Shown: one piece after another, positions 44,942 through 54,879 of the stretch
How positions within the stretch are numbered: the first letter of the stretch is position 1
How the letters are laid out: each line of letters opens with the position of its first letter
Origin: CALFVT01 sp039989855
Lineage (GTDB): Bacteria > Pseudomonadota > Alphaproteobacteria > Caulobacterales > Maricaulaceae
Reading direction: 5' to 3'
DNA length: 64,000 nucleotides
Assembly: GCA_039989855.1 (NCBI GenBank)
Contig: JBDXGZ010000003.1
Location: 62,001 to 126,000, forward strand
The notes under the pieces: generated by a model
What the model was told of the DNA's origin: nothing
Database searches by the model: none
Seen by the model: the letters and a program-made list of their open reading frames with translations, nothing else
Program-made: the position numbers and the translations under genes

Positions 44942-47900
44942 TTGAAACTCAATAAAACGTTAAAAGTAGCACTTGTGTGTGCAGGTTTTACGATATATTT
45001 TGTGAGTGCTTCCGCTTCATCGGAGACATTCTCGATAGATATTGACGAATCTGACGCGGTTACTGCGTTGAATAGTTTGGCGAGCCAAACGAATTATCCT
45101 CTACTTTTTGATTTTGATCAGGTGCGTGATTTGCGCGTTAATTCATTGAAAGGCGATTATACACTTCAAGAAGCGTTGGATCTCATTCTTCGAGACTCAG
45201 GGTTTTCAGGGAACCTATTGAACAGAGAAGTCATTATGATTTCTCCCAATAAACCTAATGAAACCCAACAAGAGGAATATCCAATGAATTTTAAGGGGAC
45301 TAAAACAAAAATGTTGACGGGTGCATCCGCAGCATTACTGGCTGTGGCTGCAACGCCGTTGGCGGCCCAAGCACAAACCGCTGATGACGAAGTTATCGTT
45401 ACAGGTATTCGTCAATCTTTGGCGAATGCGATTGTAGAAAAGCGCGCAACAACCAATTTGACTGAGATCATTCAGTCAGAAGATATTGGTAAGCTTCCAG
45501 ACCAAAACTTGGCTGAAGTTTTGGAAAATATTACAGGTATCCAAATTACCAGAACAGCGGGTATCGGTAGTGCCGTTCAAATTCGGGGTACAGATGATAA
45601 CCGTATTGAAATCAACGGCGTTTCAACAGTGGGTTCAGGCGGACTTGGCGGTGGCCAAGGTACAAGTTCTGGTGGCCGTAGTGGTATTGACTTCCAAGAT
45701 TTACCCGCGTCATTGATCGCCTCTCTACAGGTGACTAAAGTTCCTGATGCTAAAGCGGTTGAAGGTACAGTCGGTGGTACAATTAACCTTCGGACTATTC
45801 GTCCTCTTGAGCTTTCTGAGCGCCTCATATCTGTTCGTGTCCAAGGTGAACATAACGATCTATCTGATGAAATCGTTCCTCGTTTTTCAGGGACTTATGG
45901 CGATAAATGGGATCTTAACGGTGGCGGTGAAATTGGCCTCGTTTTAAGTGGTAGCTACGCTGAGCAAAATGTTACAGCGCTACGCCCGCGTGTTGACCGT
46001 GATGCGGTCGTTAGCCCAGGCGATACATTTACAGATCCTAATACAGGAATTACTGACATTACGGGTAGTGCTGAGGATTTCCAATTCCTACGTATTCAGT
46101 TCTTTGACCAACGTCAGGATATTTTCGCGTTAGAAACGCTTAACCTTGCAGGTACATTAGAATGGGCTCCAAGTGAAAACCTAAGCTTCTATTTTGATGG
46201 TATCTATAATGACCAAACAGTTAATTCTGAAGGGTCACAAGTTCAGCTCTCTGGTGTTTCTTTACCGCCAGTTGTTAACAACACAACAAATGCAACGTTT
46301 GAAGATACTGATTTTGGTACAATTCTTGGACCTAATGGACCTATCAACCTCGGTACAGTTCCAACGGTTACGTCAGGTATTCTACTGCCGGGTACGAACC
46401 TCACAGGATCTTTGAATCCAAACCTACGGGGTGTGAGTAACGCCGGTGCACGTTTAACTGAAAGTAATGTTTTTAGTGTTGGTGGTGACTGGGAAGGTGA
46501 GCGTCTATCAATTTCAGCTCAAGCGTCTATTTCAACAGCTGATACAGAAGCTCCAAACCTTTCAACGACGATTGACTTCATTAACCCGAATGATATTCAA
46601 CCTGCGATCGGTCAAAGTCTTGATAATGGTACACCGCTTGTTTTCGATCTTACGGATGGTGCCTTAACGTTTGGTATTGCTCAAGGGCAGACAACAACGC
46701 CGACAACGGCCGAATTGCTTGATCCTGCGAACTATCAACTCCGTCAAGTTAACCAAGGTGCCTCTACAGGTGAAAACGAAGAGAAAGCCTTCCGTGTAGA
46801 CTTCTCTTACGATACAACGGATATTGCACCCTTTATCTCATCAATTGATTTTGGTTATCGGTATAATGAAAACTCATCCGACAATATTAACGCGACATCT
46901 GCGACAAATTTAACATCTGCGACGGGTGCTTTTAACCGTCCAAATGCAGACTTGTTTGCAAGTATCGTAATCCCAGGTCCAGATAATTTTGGTGATGGTG
47001 ATGGTCGTGAGTTGTTCATTGAGAACTTCCTGATCATTGACCCTGTTCTTGCCTTTGATGATCCTGATTTGGTTCGTGATACGCTTAACGCCGCAATTAC
47101 AGCCAATAACCTGACAAATGATGGGAATGAAGCTGTACTGGGTGAAGATGTTGCTTTGATCGGTGTGCCAACGGCTGCTGCGACAGCGTCGTTCTTCATT
47201 GATGAAGAAACACATGCTCTGTATGCACAAGCAAATTTTGATACACAGTTTGGTGATCTTCCAGTTCGTGGTAACGCGGGTCTTCGTTGGATTGAAACAA
47301 CGCAAGAATCAACAGGTGCGACAAGTTCTGTTGTGAATGGTGTGGCAACGGATGTTACTGTTGTTGAAGAAAGCTCTTATGATTTCTTCTTACCACGCTT
47401 TAACCTTGCGATTGATGCAACGGATGACATCACGCTCCGTGGTGGTATTGCACGCGATATCAACCGTCCTGACTTTGGCGCTTTGTCAACATCAATCATC
47501 TTCGGTTCTGGTCCAAATGATCCTGTGCCTGTCGGTAACCCGAATTTGGCGCCAGAAGCTGTTTGGTCATATGACGCATCTGCAGAATGGTATTTTGCAC
47601 CGTCAAGCCTTATCAGCGTTGGTTTCTTCCATAAGTCACGTACAAATCTATTTACATCGGCAACAGTATTTCCGCCGGAGAATCTAGATGCAAATGGTAT
47701 ATTGAACATTGATGTTACTGACCCATGTGAAGCTGGTGGTATCTTTAACCCAATTGCTAACCGGAACATTAACAGCCCGATTGAAGGAACTGGTATCTGT
47801 ACACCCGTGACATCTACAACCAATGGTGAAGGTACAACAACGCAGACAGGTATTGAACTTGCCGTGCAGTACGACCTATCTGGTTGGGAAGATCAACTCG

Positions 47901-48376
47901 GTTGGGCCTCTGGTTTTGGTTTTATTGGTAACTATACTTACCAAACTACGGGCGGTAGTGCCGAAGACTTCCCTGCAAACTTCGCTGATGTCGGCGGATC
48001 ACGCAGTGTATTTGATGCCTTAGGTATTGATAATGCTCAGGATCAAATTCAACTTCAAAACTTGTCCAGAAATTCTTATAATATCACAGCGTTTTATGAG
48101 AAATATGGTCTAAGCGCCCGTGCTCGTTACACATGGCGGTCTAGCTTCCAGTCGACAGACCCAATTCAGTTTGGTGTTCCTCGGGTGAATGCATCACGTG
48201 GACAGTTAAACACGAGCGTAAACTACGATATTAATGAAAACATCAATATCGGTGTTGAAGCGATTAACCTTCTACAAAATGATGCGGACCAGTTCTGTGT
48301 GACCAACAATTCACTCTTATGCTTTAACGGCATTACAGACCGTCGTATTGTTGCGGGTGCAAGCTTTAAATTCTAA
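44942..48376 (+). CDS. TonB-dependent receptor with STN domain and internal second start
   Basis: A 1144-residue outer-membrane receptor. After a first signal peptide (residues 1-26), an STN signalling domain spans about 28-102. At residue 115 a second in-frame ATG (45284), preceded by a strong AGAGGAA site at 7-nt spacing, begins a complete second Sec signal peptide ('MLTGASAALLAVAATPLAAQ' within 124-143). The plug follows ('DEVIVTGIRQSLANAIVEKR', 'LAEVLENITGIQITR') and then a barrel ending in Phe. The first start is TTG with AGGGA. The family is the Xanthomonas/Caulobacter carbohydrate-type group. Confidence 0.92.
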   Translation: MKLNKTLKVALVCAGFTIYFVSASASSETFSIDIDESDAVTALNSLASQTNYPLLFDFDQVRDLRVNSLKGDYTLQEALDLILRDSGFSGNLLNREVIMISPNKPNETQQEEYPMNFKGTKTKMLTGASAALLAVAATPLAAQAQTADDEVIVTGIRQSLANAIVEKRATTNLTEIIQSEDIGKLPDQNLAEVLENITGIQITRTAGIGSAVQIRGTDDNRIEINGVSTVGSGGLGGGQGTSSGGRSGIDFQDLPASLIASLQVTKVPDAKAVEGTVGGTINLRTIRPLELSERLISVRVQGEHNDLSDEIVPRFSGTYGDKWDLNGGGEIGLVLSGSYAEQNVTALRPRVDRDAVVSPGDTFTDPNTGITDITGSAEDFQFLRIQFFDQRQDIFALETLNLAGTLEWAPSENLSFYFDGIYNDQTVNSEGSQVQLSGVSLPPVVNNTTNATFEDTDFGTILGPNGPINLGTVPTVTSGILLPGTNLTGSLNPNLRGVSNAGARLTESNVFSVGGDWEGERLSISAQASISTADTEAPNLSTTIDFINPNDIQPAIGQSLDNGTPLVFDLTDGALTFGIAQGQTTTPTTAELLDPANYQLRQVNQGASTGENEEKAFRVDFSYDTTDIAPFISSIDFGYRYNENSSDNINATSATNLTSATGAFNRPNADLFASIVIPGPDNFGDGDGRELFIENFLIIDPVLAFDDPDLVRDTLNAAITANNLTNDGNEAVLGEDVALIGVPTAAATASFFIDEETHALYAQANFDTQFGDLPVRGNAGLRWIETTQESTGATSSVVNGVATDVTVVEESSYDFFLPRFNLAIDATDDITLRGGIARDINRPDFGALSTSIIFGSGPNDPVPVGNPNLAPEAVWSYDASAEWYFAPSSLISVGFFHKSRTNLFTSATVFPPENLDANGILNIDVTDPCEAGGIFNPIANRNINSPIEGTGICTPVTSTTNGEGTTTQTGIELAVQYDLSGWEDQLGWASGFGFIGNYTYQTTGGSAEDFPANFADVGGSRSVFDALGIDNAQDQIQLQNLSRNSYNITAFYEKYGLSARARYTWRSSFQSTDPIQFGVPRVNASRGQLNTSVNYDINENINIGVEAINLLQNDADQFCVTNNSLLCFNGITDRRIVAGASFKF

Positions 48377-48409
48377 GCTTACACATAAAGAAACAGTCCA
48401 ATTTTTGGA

Positions 48410-48450
48410 GTTAGGTCTAATCTTTTATGGCTAGACCTAACGCGTTTTTA
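48410..48450 (+). terminator. Intrinsic terminator after the TonB receptor
   Basis: A perfect 10-bp stem GTTAGGTCTA / TAGACCTAAC with a 12-nt loop is followed by GCG and five T, 33 bp past the receptor stop. It separates the signalling module from the GntR gene downstream. Confidence 0.75.
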
Positions 48451-48653
48451 AAACTTTCGGAAGAATGGAAAACATCATTTCATTCTTCCACTTTAAATCT
48501 AACATTTGAATTTTTAAATATCACACTGAGCTTAAACGGGCGGGTTTATGCCCTGATCTTGAGTGTGCCGTGACTAGATATATAAATGTTCTAGACGGCG
48601 ATTTATGACGGCTTTAATGTGATATAGCTACAGGTAGTTAAGAGGCAAAAATC

Positions 48654-49391
48654 ATGGGTGAAAGCCGGTTTGTATATCAAAAAACCGTCCGGGATATTAT
48701 GAAGTTGATCGATTCGGGTGTGTGCGCCCTAGAGGGTCGACTTCCTGCAACGCGTGATTTGGCGCTGCAATTAGGTGTGAGTCGTACCGTTGTGCGTGAA
48801 GCTCTTATAGCCCTACAAGCGCAAGACATCCTTATCATTAAGCCGCGTTCTGGCGCTTATATCGTTAATAAACCTAAGTTAAATTCACAGGGTCTTCCTC
48901 AAATAAAATCCTTTGAATTGGCCGAAGCGCACGCTCTTATCGCTGTGGAGTGCGCTGCAATGGCAGTATCTATGATCACTGAAGACATGACTTTAGAGAT
49001 GGAAACTTATATTCCGATCATGTCGGGCCGGACACAAGATGATATGAGCCCTCTGCGAGCTTACGTTGAATTTCATACGGTCATTGCCAAGGCGACCCAA
49101 AATGAAGTCATTATTACGATGATGGAAACGATGTGGAAGAAACGTAAAGAGTCTTGCATGTTGGAAAACATTAGTGTGTCAAACCTGTCTCAATTTGAAG
49201 ACGATCACATCGCTATTCTCGACGCTTTGAAGAATAAAGACTCCGCGTATGTGAAGGCTGCGATGAAGGCTCATTTCTCTCACGTCATGGAAGCGCTTAT
49301 TATTGCCTCGGAAAAAGAGGCTTATGAGAAAATTAAAAATAGAGCGTCTGAAACGCGGTCACGTTTTCTTTTAGTTTCACAATTTAGCTAG
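48654..49391 (+). CDS. FadR/GntR-family transcriptional regulator
   Basis: A 245-residue regulator. The N-terminal winged helix carries 'LPATRDLALQLGVSRTVVRE' followed by 'LQAQDILIIKPRSGAYI', and the C-terminal part is an FCD helical ligand-binding domain ('YVEFHTVIAKATQNEVIITM', 'FEDDHIAILDALKNKDSAYV'). FCD members often sense sugar acids or other carboxylates and sit near carbohydrate-uptake receptors, as here. An AAGAGG site precedes the ATG. Confidence 0.9.
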   Translation: MGESRFVYQKTVRDIMKLIDSGVCALEGRLPATRDLALQLGVSRTVVREALIALQAQDILIIKPRSGAYIVNKPKLNSQGLPQIKSFELAEAHALIAVECAAMAVSMITEDMTLEMETYIPIMSGRTQDDMSPLRAYVEFHTVIAKATQNEVIITMMETMWKKRKESCMLENISVSNLSQFEDDHIAILDALKNKDSAYVKAAMKAHFSHVMEALIIASEKEAYEKIKNRASETRSRFLLVSQFS

Positions 49392-49605
49392 CTTTAATTT
49401 GCGCCTTTAATGTGCGCTCCAGCGGCCCTCCTATAGTGCGATTGACCTTTGCGTGTTACGGCTCAGATAGCCATATTTCTCCCTTTGTTTTTAAGTCTGT
49501 TCTCTAAGGCGTGAGACGTTGCGCCAGGCGCCACCTATTGCGCTGTCCTTATATTGGCATCTTAGTTGCATCAGTTCCTGTCTTGAATGACAAGAAGGAA
49601 CAACC

Positions 49606-51258
49606 ATGCGTTTACTTGAAGCAGCTATTTTAGGTCTTTTTGTGACAACGCTTTCTGGATGTGGAGGAGGCGGTGGAAATACGGCCTCTCAACCCGTGGT
49701 TCAAAATGTGTCTCCACCCCCAGCACCGATTACTAAAGTCAGCCTATCAGGGCAGATAAGTTTTGACCGTATCCCTCATAATGACGCCTCTGGTTTGGAT
49801 TATTCTAACACAATCATCCGCCCTATACGCGGAGCCGTTGTTGAAGCCGTGGATGCTGCGGGGTCTATCGTTGATTCAACCGTTTCAGGCACTGATGGGC
49901 GTTATGAATTGAGTGTCGATGCGCAGACAGATGTTCGCGTGCAAGTCAAAGCTCAATTATTGTCGACGTCAGGGGCAATGTGGGATGTCTCAGTCACGGA
50001 TAATACGCAAGGCAATCAGCTTTACGTTATGCAAGGTTCACTTGTGAGTACAGGGGGCGCGCGGGAGCAGGTTCGCGATCTTCACGCCGCTCATGGTTGG
50101 ACTGGAAGTTCATATGGTGAAGCCCGTACGGCGGCCCCTTTCGCCATTCTTGATAGTGTCTACGGGACGACGCAGGCCTTTGTAGAGGTTGATCCCAACG
50201 TTCAATTTCCGCCCTTACTCATTCACTGGAGCGTCGATAACATCACCGCAATTGGAGATCGGTCTTTAGGTCATATTGGTAAGTCGGCTTATTTTCCGAA
50301 TGAGGGCGACGGGGTCATCTATATTTTGGGGCAAGAAGATGCAGACACGGATGAATATGATCAACATGTGATTATTCATGAGTGGGGTCATTATTTCGAA
50401 CACCGTCTGTCTCGCACGGATTCTATTGGAGGATTGCACGCGTTGGATGACCGGCTTGATGCGCGTGTGGCCTTTAGCGAAGGATGGGCAAATGCACTCT
50501 CAGCTATTATTACAGGTGATCCCATTTACCGCGATGCGTCGGGTTTCGCCCAAGGCACTGGCTTTTCCTTTGATTTAGAGGCGCTGAATTTAGATAAACC
50601 GGGTTGGTTTAGTGAAGCCTCGGTCGGCGCTATTATTTACGATGTTTATAACAATAAGTCAGATGATGTTGACGATATAGCAGTTGGCCTCGCGCCAATA
50701 TATAATGTTATGCGCAGTGAGGCTTATAAAAGCTCACCTGTCTTTGCGACAATATTTTCTTTTGCAGATGGCCTTCGATTGGAAGACAGTGTGGAGGATC
50801 AGCAGATTGATACCTTACTTGACGCTCACGCTATTTCTGGCGCAGGGCCAAACGGAAACGGCGAGGTTAATAACGGCGCTATAGGGTCGGCCTTACCTGT
50901 CTATAAGGAAATTACTTTACAAGGCGCTCCCGTTCAGTTTTGCTCAACCGATGATGCAGGCGTGTTTAACAAACTTGGCAATCGGGACTTTACCTTCCTG
51001 ACATTGTCGCAAGAACAAAACGTCAAAATAACGGTCTCGAAGATTAGCGGCGCCGCGTCGCGAGACCCTGATTTTAATATTTGGCAAGACGGTCAATTAA
51101 TTCATAGAGCCCAACAGAGCCTCATAGATGAAGACAGCTTTGAAGGTACATTACAAGCGGGTGAATATATTATCGAAGCCTATGATTTTTTAAACATAAG
51201 CGGCCTTCGCTCTCAGCGTGGGGATAGTTGTTATGATTTACGGGTTGAAGGAAATTAA
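49606..51258 (+). CDS. Secreted HEXXH metalloprotease-like lipoprotein
   Basis: A 550-residue lipoprotein with lipobox 'TLSGCGGGGGN' after a short signal peptide. Residues about 45-125 look like a CarboxypepD-reg carrier fold ('VVEAVDAAGSIVDSTVSGTD'). The central domain has a zinc motif HEWGH at residues 258-262, with 'SEGWA' at 291-295 supplying a third Glu ligand (E292), the gluzincin layout. The C-terminal 130 residues form a beta domain ending 'DSCYDLRVEGN'. It was not assigned to a named peptidase family. It precedes a small lipoprotein gene by 4 bp. Confidence 0.75.
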   Translation: MRLLEAAILGLFVTTLSGCGGGGGNTASQPVVQNVSPPPAPITKVSLSGQISFDRIPHNDASGLDYSNTIIRPIRGAVVEAVDAAGSIVDSTVSGTDGRYELSVDAQTDVRVQVKAQLLSTSGAMWDVSVTDNTQGNQLYVMQGSLVSTGGAREQVRDLHAAHGWTGSSYGEARTAAPFAILDSVYGTTQAFVEVDPNVQFPPLLIHWSVDNITAIGDRSLGHIGKSAYFPNEGDGVIYILGQEDADTDEYDQHVIIHEWGHYFEHRLSRTDSIGGLHALDDRLDARVAFSEGWANALSAIITGDPIYRDASGFAQGTGFSFDLEALNLDKPGWFSEASVGAIIYDVYNNKSDDVDDIAVGLAPIYNVMRSEAYKSSPVFATIFSFADGLRLEDSVEDQQIDTLLDAHAISGAGPNGNGEVNNGAIGSALPVYKEITLQGAPVQFCSTDDAGVFNKLGNRDFTFLTLSQEQNVKITVSKISGAASRDPDFNIWQDGQLIHRAQQSLIDEDSFEGTLQAGEYIIEAYDFLNISGLRSQRGDSCYDLRVEGN

Positions 51259-51262
51259 GGCC

Positions 51263-51808
51263 ATGAAGATAATCACGCATGTCATTTTAACCTCTTGTCT
51301 TTTTGCTTTGGCGGGATGCGCTGAAGTAAACGCGCAAGATAAAGCGCAATCTAAGCACGATCATTTCGCGGACATCAGTTCCGTTAAACCAGGCGCGGCG
51401 GTTTCCCTTAGCCATGATTATGATGGGCATACGGAACTTGGAGCGTTAGAGACGGTGACGCTTTCTATCAGCCATCTTTATAAGAGCGGCATGTTAAGCG
51501 CGGCTATTTTGCCTAGTTCAGGACTTGATATTATTTCAGATACGACCCCGCAACAGACTGAGATATCAGTTGGTTCGGTCATGCAGCTTTATGTTCAATT
51601 CTCAACCCTAAAATCTGGTGCGTATAATCTCAACGTTGAAATTATACATGAGGACAGGTTCGGCCAACAGATGCGCCGCACCCTGTCTGTGCCGATCATG
51701 GCGGGTGATGTGGACATGCAGAAAAAGTCTGGATTTGAGAGAGCTGCCGCTAACAAAGTAAAGTCGACGGGCTTGATTGTTCTACCCGCCCAAGAAATCA
51801 TTCGTTAA
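51263..51808 (+). CDS. Small lipoprotein of unknown function
   Basis: A 181-residue protein with a lipobox 'LFALAGCAEVNAQ' (Cys at residue 18), so probably a lipid-anchored periplasmic protein. The rest is beta-rich ('LGALETVTLSISHLYKSGM', 'YVQFSTLKSGAYNLNVEII'), like an immunoglobulin-type fold. The start at 51263 has an AAGG site and follows the metalloprotease stop by 4 bp, so the two are coupled and may form a complex. No family is recognised. Confidence 0.7.
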   Translation: MKIITHVILTSCLFALAGCAEVNAQDKAQSKHDHFADISSVKPGAAVSLSHDYDGHTELGALETVTLSISHLYKSGMLSAAILPSSGLDIISDTTPQQTEISVGSVMQLYVQFSTLKSGAYNLNVEIIHEDRFGQQMRRTLSVPIMAGDVDMQKKSGFERAAANKVKSTGLIVLPAQEIIR

Positions 51809-52659
51809 AGCCAGCGTCTCATTTTCTCGTGCCCTTGTTTGAACCATTGGCCAAACGGTAGGGCGAGGCTCCAGAGGAGTGACTTTGGGCCACTATGCTG
51901 ATGCTCAGCGAGGCCGAGGGTCATGCCGTCGTGACCCGCTTCGGGTTGGGCGCGGTAGGTACGAAATAGACGGTCCCAGACGGATAAGAAAAACCCGTAA
52001 TTACGATTAGTCTCGCCTTCAATAACGGAATGGTGGACGCGGTGCATATCGGGCGTGACAATCACAGGACGAAGGATTTTATCCATCCAAAGCGGCAAGC
52101 GCAAATTAGCATGATTAAACATGGCGCTACCATTGAGGATCACTTCAAAAATAATCACGGCGGCCACGGATGGCCCTAAAACTAAAACCCAGATGATTTT
52201 ATAGGCCATAGAAAATAAAATCTCGACAGGATGAAAGCGAAGGGCGCTCGTCACGTCAAGGTCGCGGTCCGTATGGTGCACCTTATGAAGGGCCCAAAGA
52301 AATGGGACACGGTGGGACAGGACATGTTGGAGATATATCACCCCGTCCAGCAGAATGACGGCAAGAGCGAGTTCCAACCATAGGGGCCCCGCCCAAAGAT
52401 TAAACACTCCCCATCCCGAGGCACTGGCTTTCATAGAAAAACCGACAGCGATGATGGGAAAAACCAGCCGTAGTACGACACTATCTATAACCACCATCAA
52501 CAGATTTGTGGCCCAACGATGAGGTCGTTTTTGTGTACGGGCCTTTCGCGGGAAGAGGGCTTCCAGCAGGATTAAACCCATCAATAATCCGATGAAGACG
52601 CATAGCCTTAAGCGGCCTTCATGGGTCGTTATCCAAAGGGTCAATGTGTCAAAGTTCAT
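51805..52659 (-). CDS. Sterol desaturase/fatty-acid hydroxylase family protein
   Basis: A 284-residue membrane di-iron enzyme. The histidine clusters are visible as 'HVLSHRVPFLWALHKVHHTD', 'MFNHANLRLP' and 'DMHRVHHSV', giving the eight-His metal site of this superfamily. Several hydrophobic segments precede them. It probably hydroxylates or desaturates a lipid in the inner membrane. It converges on the small lipoprotein gene with a 4-bp overlap of ends. Confidence 0.9.
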   Translation of the reverse strand: MNFDTLTLWITTHEGRLRLCVFIGLLMGLILLEALFPRKARTQKRPHRWATNLLMVVIDSVVLRLVFPIIAVGFSMKASASGWGVFNLWAGPLWLELALAVILLDGVIYLQHVLSHRVPFLWALHKVHHTDRDLDVTSALRFHPVEILFSMAYKIIWVLVLGPSVAAVIIFEVILNGSAMFNHANLRLPLWMDKILRPVIVTPDMHRVHHSVIEGETNRNYGFFLSVWDRLFRTYRAQPEAGHDGMTLGLAEHQHSGPKSLLWSLALPFGQWFKQGHEKMRRWL

Positions 52660-52828
52660 GCGGAGAGAATAGGGACTTTTCTCGCGCTGGCAATAGGGCG
52701 TCAGGCGGTAAGGTAAAGATCTTTAAAATTTCTCTCAGAGCGCACAATTATTGACTGCGACTTTATAAGGGCTTTCTTTTTCAATCTTGGCCCCATATGA
52801 CCGCATGAAATTATAAAGGTCTTGCGGC

Positions 52829-54865
52829 ATGAAATTGAATTTGCGCTATTCTACTTATCTATCAACGATTTTACTCGTTGGTATTTATGGAGGCGTAAGC
52901 AAAGTTTCTGTGGCCCAAGCACAAATTCAGGCCCAAGATGAAAGCATCGATACAGTTCGCGACGTGGTTGTGGTTTATGATGAGCGCGCGCCTGTTGCCG
53001 CAGATTTACCTCTTTCTATCTCGTCATTAGGCCAAGAAACATTAACTGAAATTGCCGCTGTACACCCAGCGGAAAGCCTCAATTCCGTTGTAGGCGTGAA
53101 TATTCACCGTGGTAGTGGGCAAGAACACCTGACGGCGATACGCTCACCTGTCCTCACGGGAGGAGCGGGGGCAGGTAGTTTTTTATATCTTGAGGACGGC
53201 GTGCCGTTACGGGCGGCGGGATTTGCCAATGTTAACGGCTTGTTCGAAGGATTAACTGAAACCGCGCAAAGCCTCGAAGTGGTCAAAGGGCCGGGGCCTG
53301 TGCTTTACGGTTCAAACGCTGTGCATGGTTTGATTAATATTGTGAGCCCCTCTGTAGAGGGGCCAAACCGCTACCAAATCTTAGGCAGTGATGATGGTCT
53401 TGCGGCGGCGCGTGTGAGTGCGGCGCTTGGGCCTGTGCGTGTCACAGCCAGTGTCACCCATGATAATGGATTTAGGGCTGATTCTGGCTATGACCAGCAG
53501 AAACTGGGTTTACGCTATGAAGGCCAGTGGGGCGCATGGGAGGCAACAGGTCAAGTCTCTATTCAAAACCTCAGCCAAGAAACGGCTGGCTTTGTCCAAG
53601 GGGACGATGCGTTTGAGGATGAAGAGCTTGCTTCGGGGAATGCGTTTCCCGAAGCCTTTCGCGATAGTTCCACATACCGCGCCCATTTGAAACTTGAGCG
53701 TGATTTTGGAGAAGGAACGCTTTCGGTTACGCCCTATGCGCGCGATGTAGATTTGCGCTTTCTTCGGCACTTTGTCCCCGGCCAAGCGCTTGAAGAAAAT
53801 AGTCACCGTTCTGTCGGCGTGCTGACGTCTTATTACGGCGATGATTTTAATGTTGGGCTCGACGCCGAATATACCGAAGGGGAGCTGTTTGAGTTTCAAG
53901 ACAATCCGACGGTTTTTTCATTCACCCAAGGATTGCATTTTGATTATGAGGTCGAGAGTATTGTCATTGCGGGGTTTGCGGAAAAAGATTTCCAATTGAC
54001 TGAACGGCTCAGCTTTAACATCGGTGCGCGCGGGGAATATACGCGCTATGATTATGATAACCGCGCGGATAGCGGAATCTCAGGTCGTTTTATCCGCTTG
54101 GATGATCGCCGTGATGATTATTTCACTCTCACCCCGAAAGCGAGCCTGACCTTTGCCGCGTCTGAGGCGGTGAACCTATATGCCCGCGCGGCGCGGTCAT
54201 CTCGTGCGCCGCAGACGAGCGACCTTTATTCTTTGCAGCAAAACCAAGTCCCTGGGGAGGCCGAGGTTGAAACGCTCGATAGTCTAGAGCTTGGCTTTAA
54301 AGGGCGCTGGGGCGACCTTGTTCTTGATCTTGCAGGCTTCGTGCAAAAGAAAGATAATTTCTTCTTTCGCAATGCGAATGGGTTTAACGTCAGTAACGGC
54401 CAAACAAACCATACTGGAATTGAGGCGAGCTTTTATGTTCCCTTGAATGATTATATCGCTGTACGCGGATCAGGGACATTAGCCAAACATAGCTATGACT
54501 TTACCGAAATTGTTGGCTCTGCGGCGAATGATATTACGGACGGCGACCGTGTCGACACAGCCCCTGATACGCTCGGACATGTGACGGCGATATTTACCCC
54601 CATAGACAGAGTGACAGTGGAACTTGAATGGCGTCATGTTGGCTCTTATTTCACCGACCCGGGCAATACTAACGAATATGACGGCCATGATCTATTTGTC
54701 GCGCGTGGGGATGTAGCGCTGACGGATAAGTTAAATGTCTTTGGCCGCGTAGATAATTTATTTAATATCGACTATGCTGATAGAGCGGACTTTGCATTTG
54801 GGAATGAACGGTTCTTTCCGGGGCGTCCTCGCACTGTATTTTTTGGTCTTAAAGGTGAATTTTAG
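52829..54865 (+). CDS. TonB-dependent receptor (second)
   Basis: A 678-residue outer-membrane receptor with an N-terminal signal peptide (about residues 1-31) and no STN domain. The plug contains 'AESLNSVVGVNIHRGSGQ' and 'EVVKGPGPVLYGSNAVHG', with the TonB-box-like 'DVVVVYDERAP' before it; the barrel ends with an aromatic C-terminus ('VFFGLKGEF'). It is 14 bp from the CcmI-like gene. The substrate is unknown; no Fur-like operator is evident upstream. Confidence 0.93.
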   Translation: MKLNLRYSTYLSTILLVGIYGGVSKVSVAQAQIQAQDESIDTVRDVVVVYDERAPVAADLPLSISSLGQETLTEIAAVHPAESLNSVVGVNIHRGSGQEHLTAIRSPVLTGGAGAGSFLYLEDGVPLRAAGFANVNGLFEGLTETAQSLEVVKGPGPVLYGSNAVHGLINIVSPSVEGPNRYQILGSDDGLAAARVSAALGPVRVTASVTHDNGFRADSGYDQQKLGLRYEGQWGAWEATGQVSIQNLSQETAGFVQGDDAFEDEELASGNAFPEAFRDSSTYRAHLKLERDFGEGTLSVTPYARDVDLRFLRHFVPGQALEENSHRSVGVLTSYYGDDFNVGLDAEYTEGELFEFQDNPTVFSFTQGLHFDYEVESIVIAGFAEKDFQLTERLSFNIGARGEYTRYDYDNRADSGISGRFIRLDDRRDDYFTLTPKASLTFAASEAVNLYARAARSSRAPQTSDLYSLQQNQVPGEAEVETLDSLELGFKGRWGDLVLDLAGFVQKKDNFFFRNANGFNVSNGQTNHTGIEASFYVPLNDYIAVRGSGTLAKHSYDFTEIVGSAANDITDGDRVDTAPDTLGHVTAIFTPIDRVTVELEWRHVGSYFTDPGNTNEYDGHDLFVARGDVALTDKLNVFGRVDNLFNIDYADRADFAFGNERFFPGRPRTVFFGLKGEF

Positions 54866-54879
54866 AAAGGTCATTTGAC

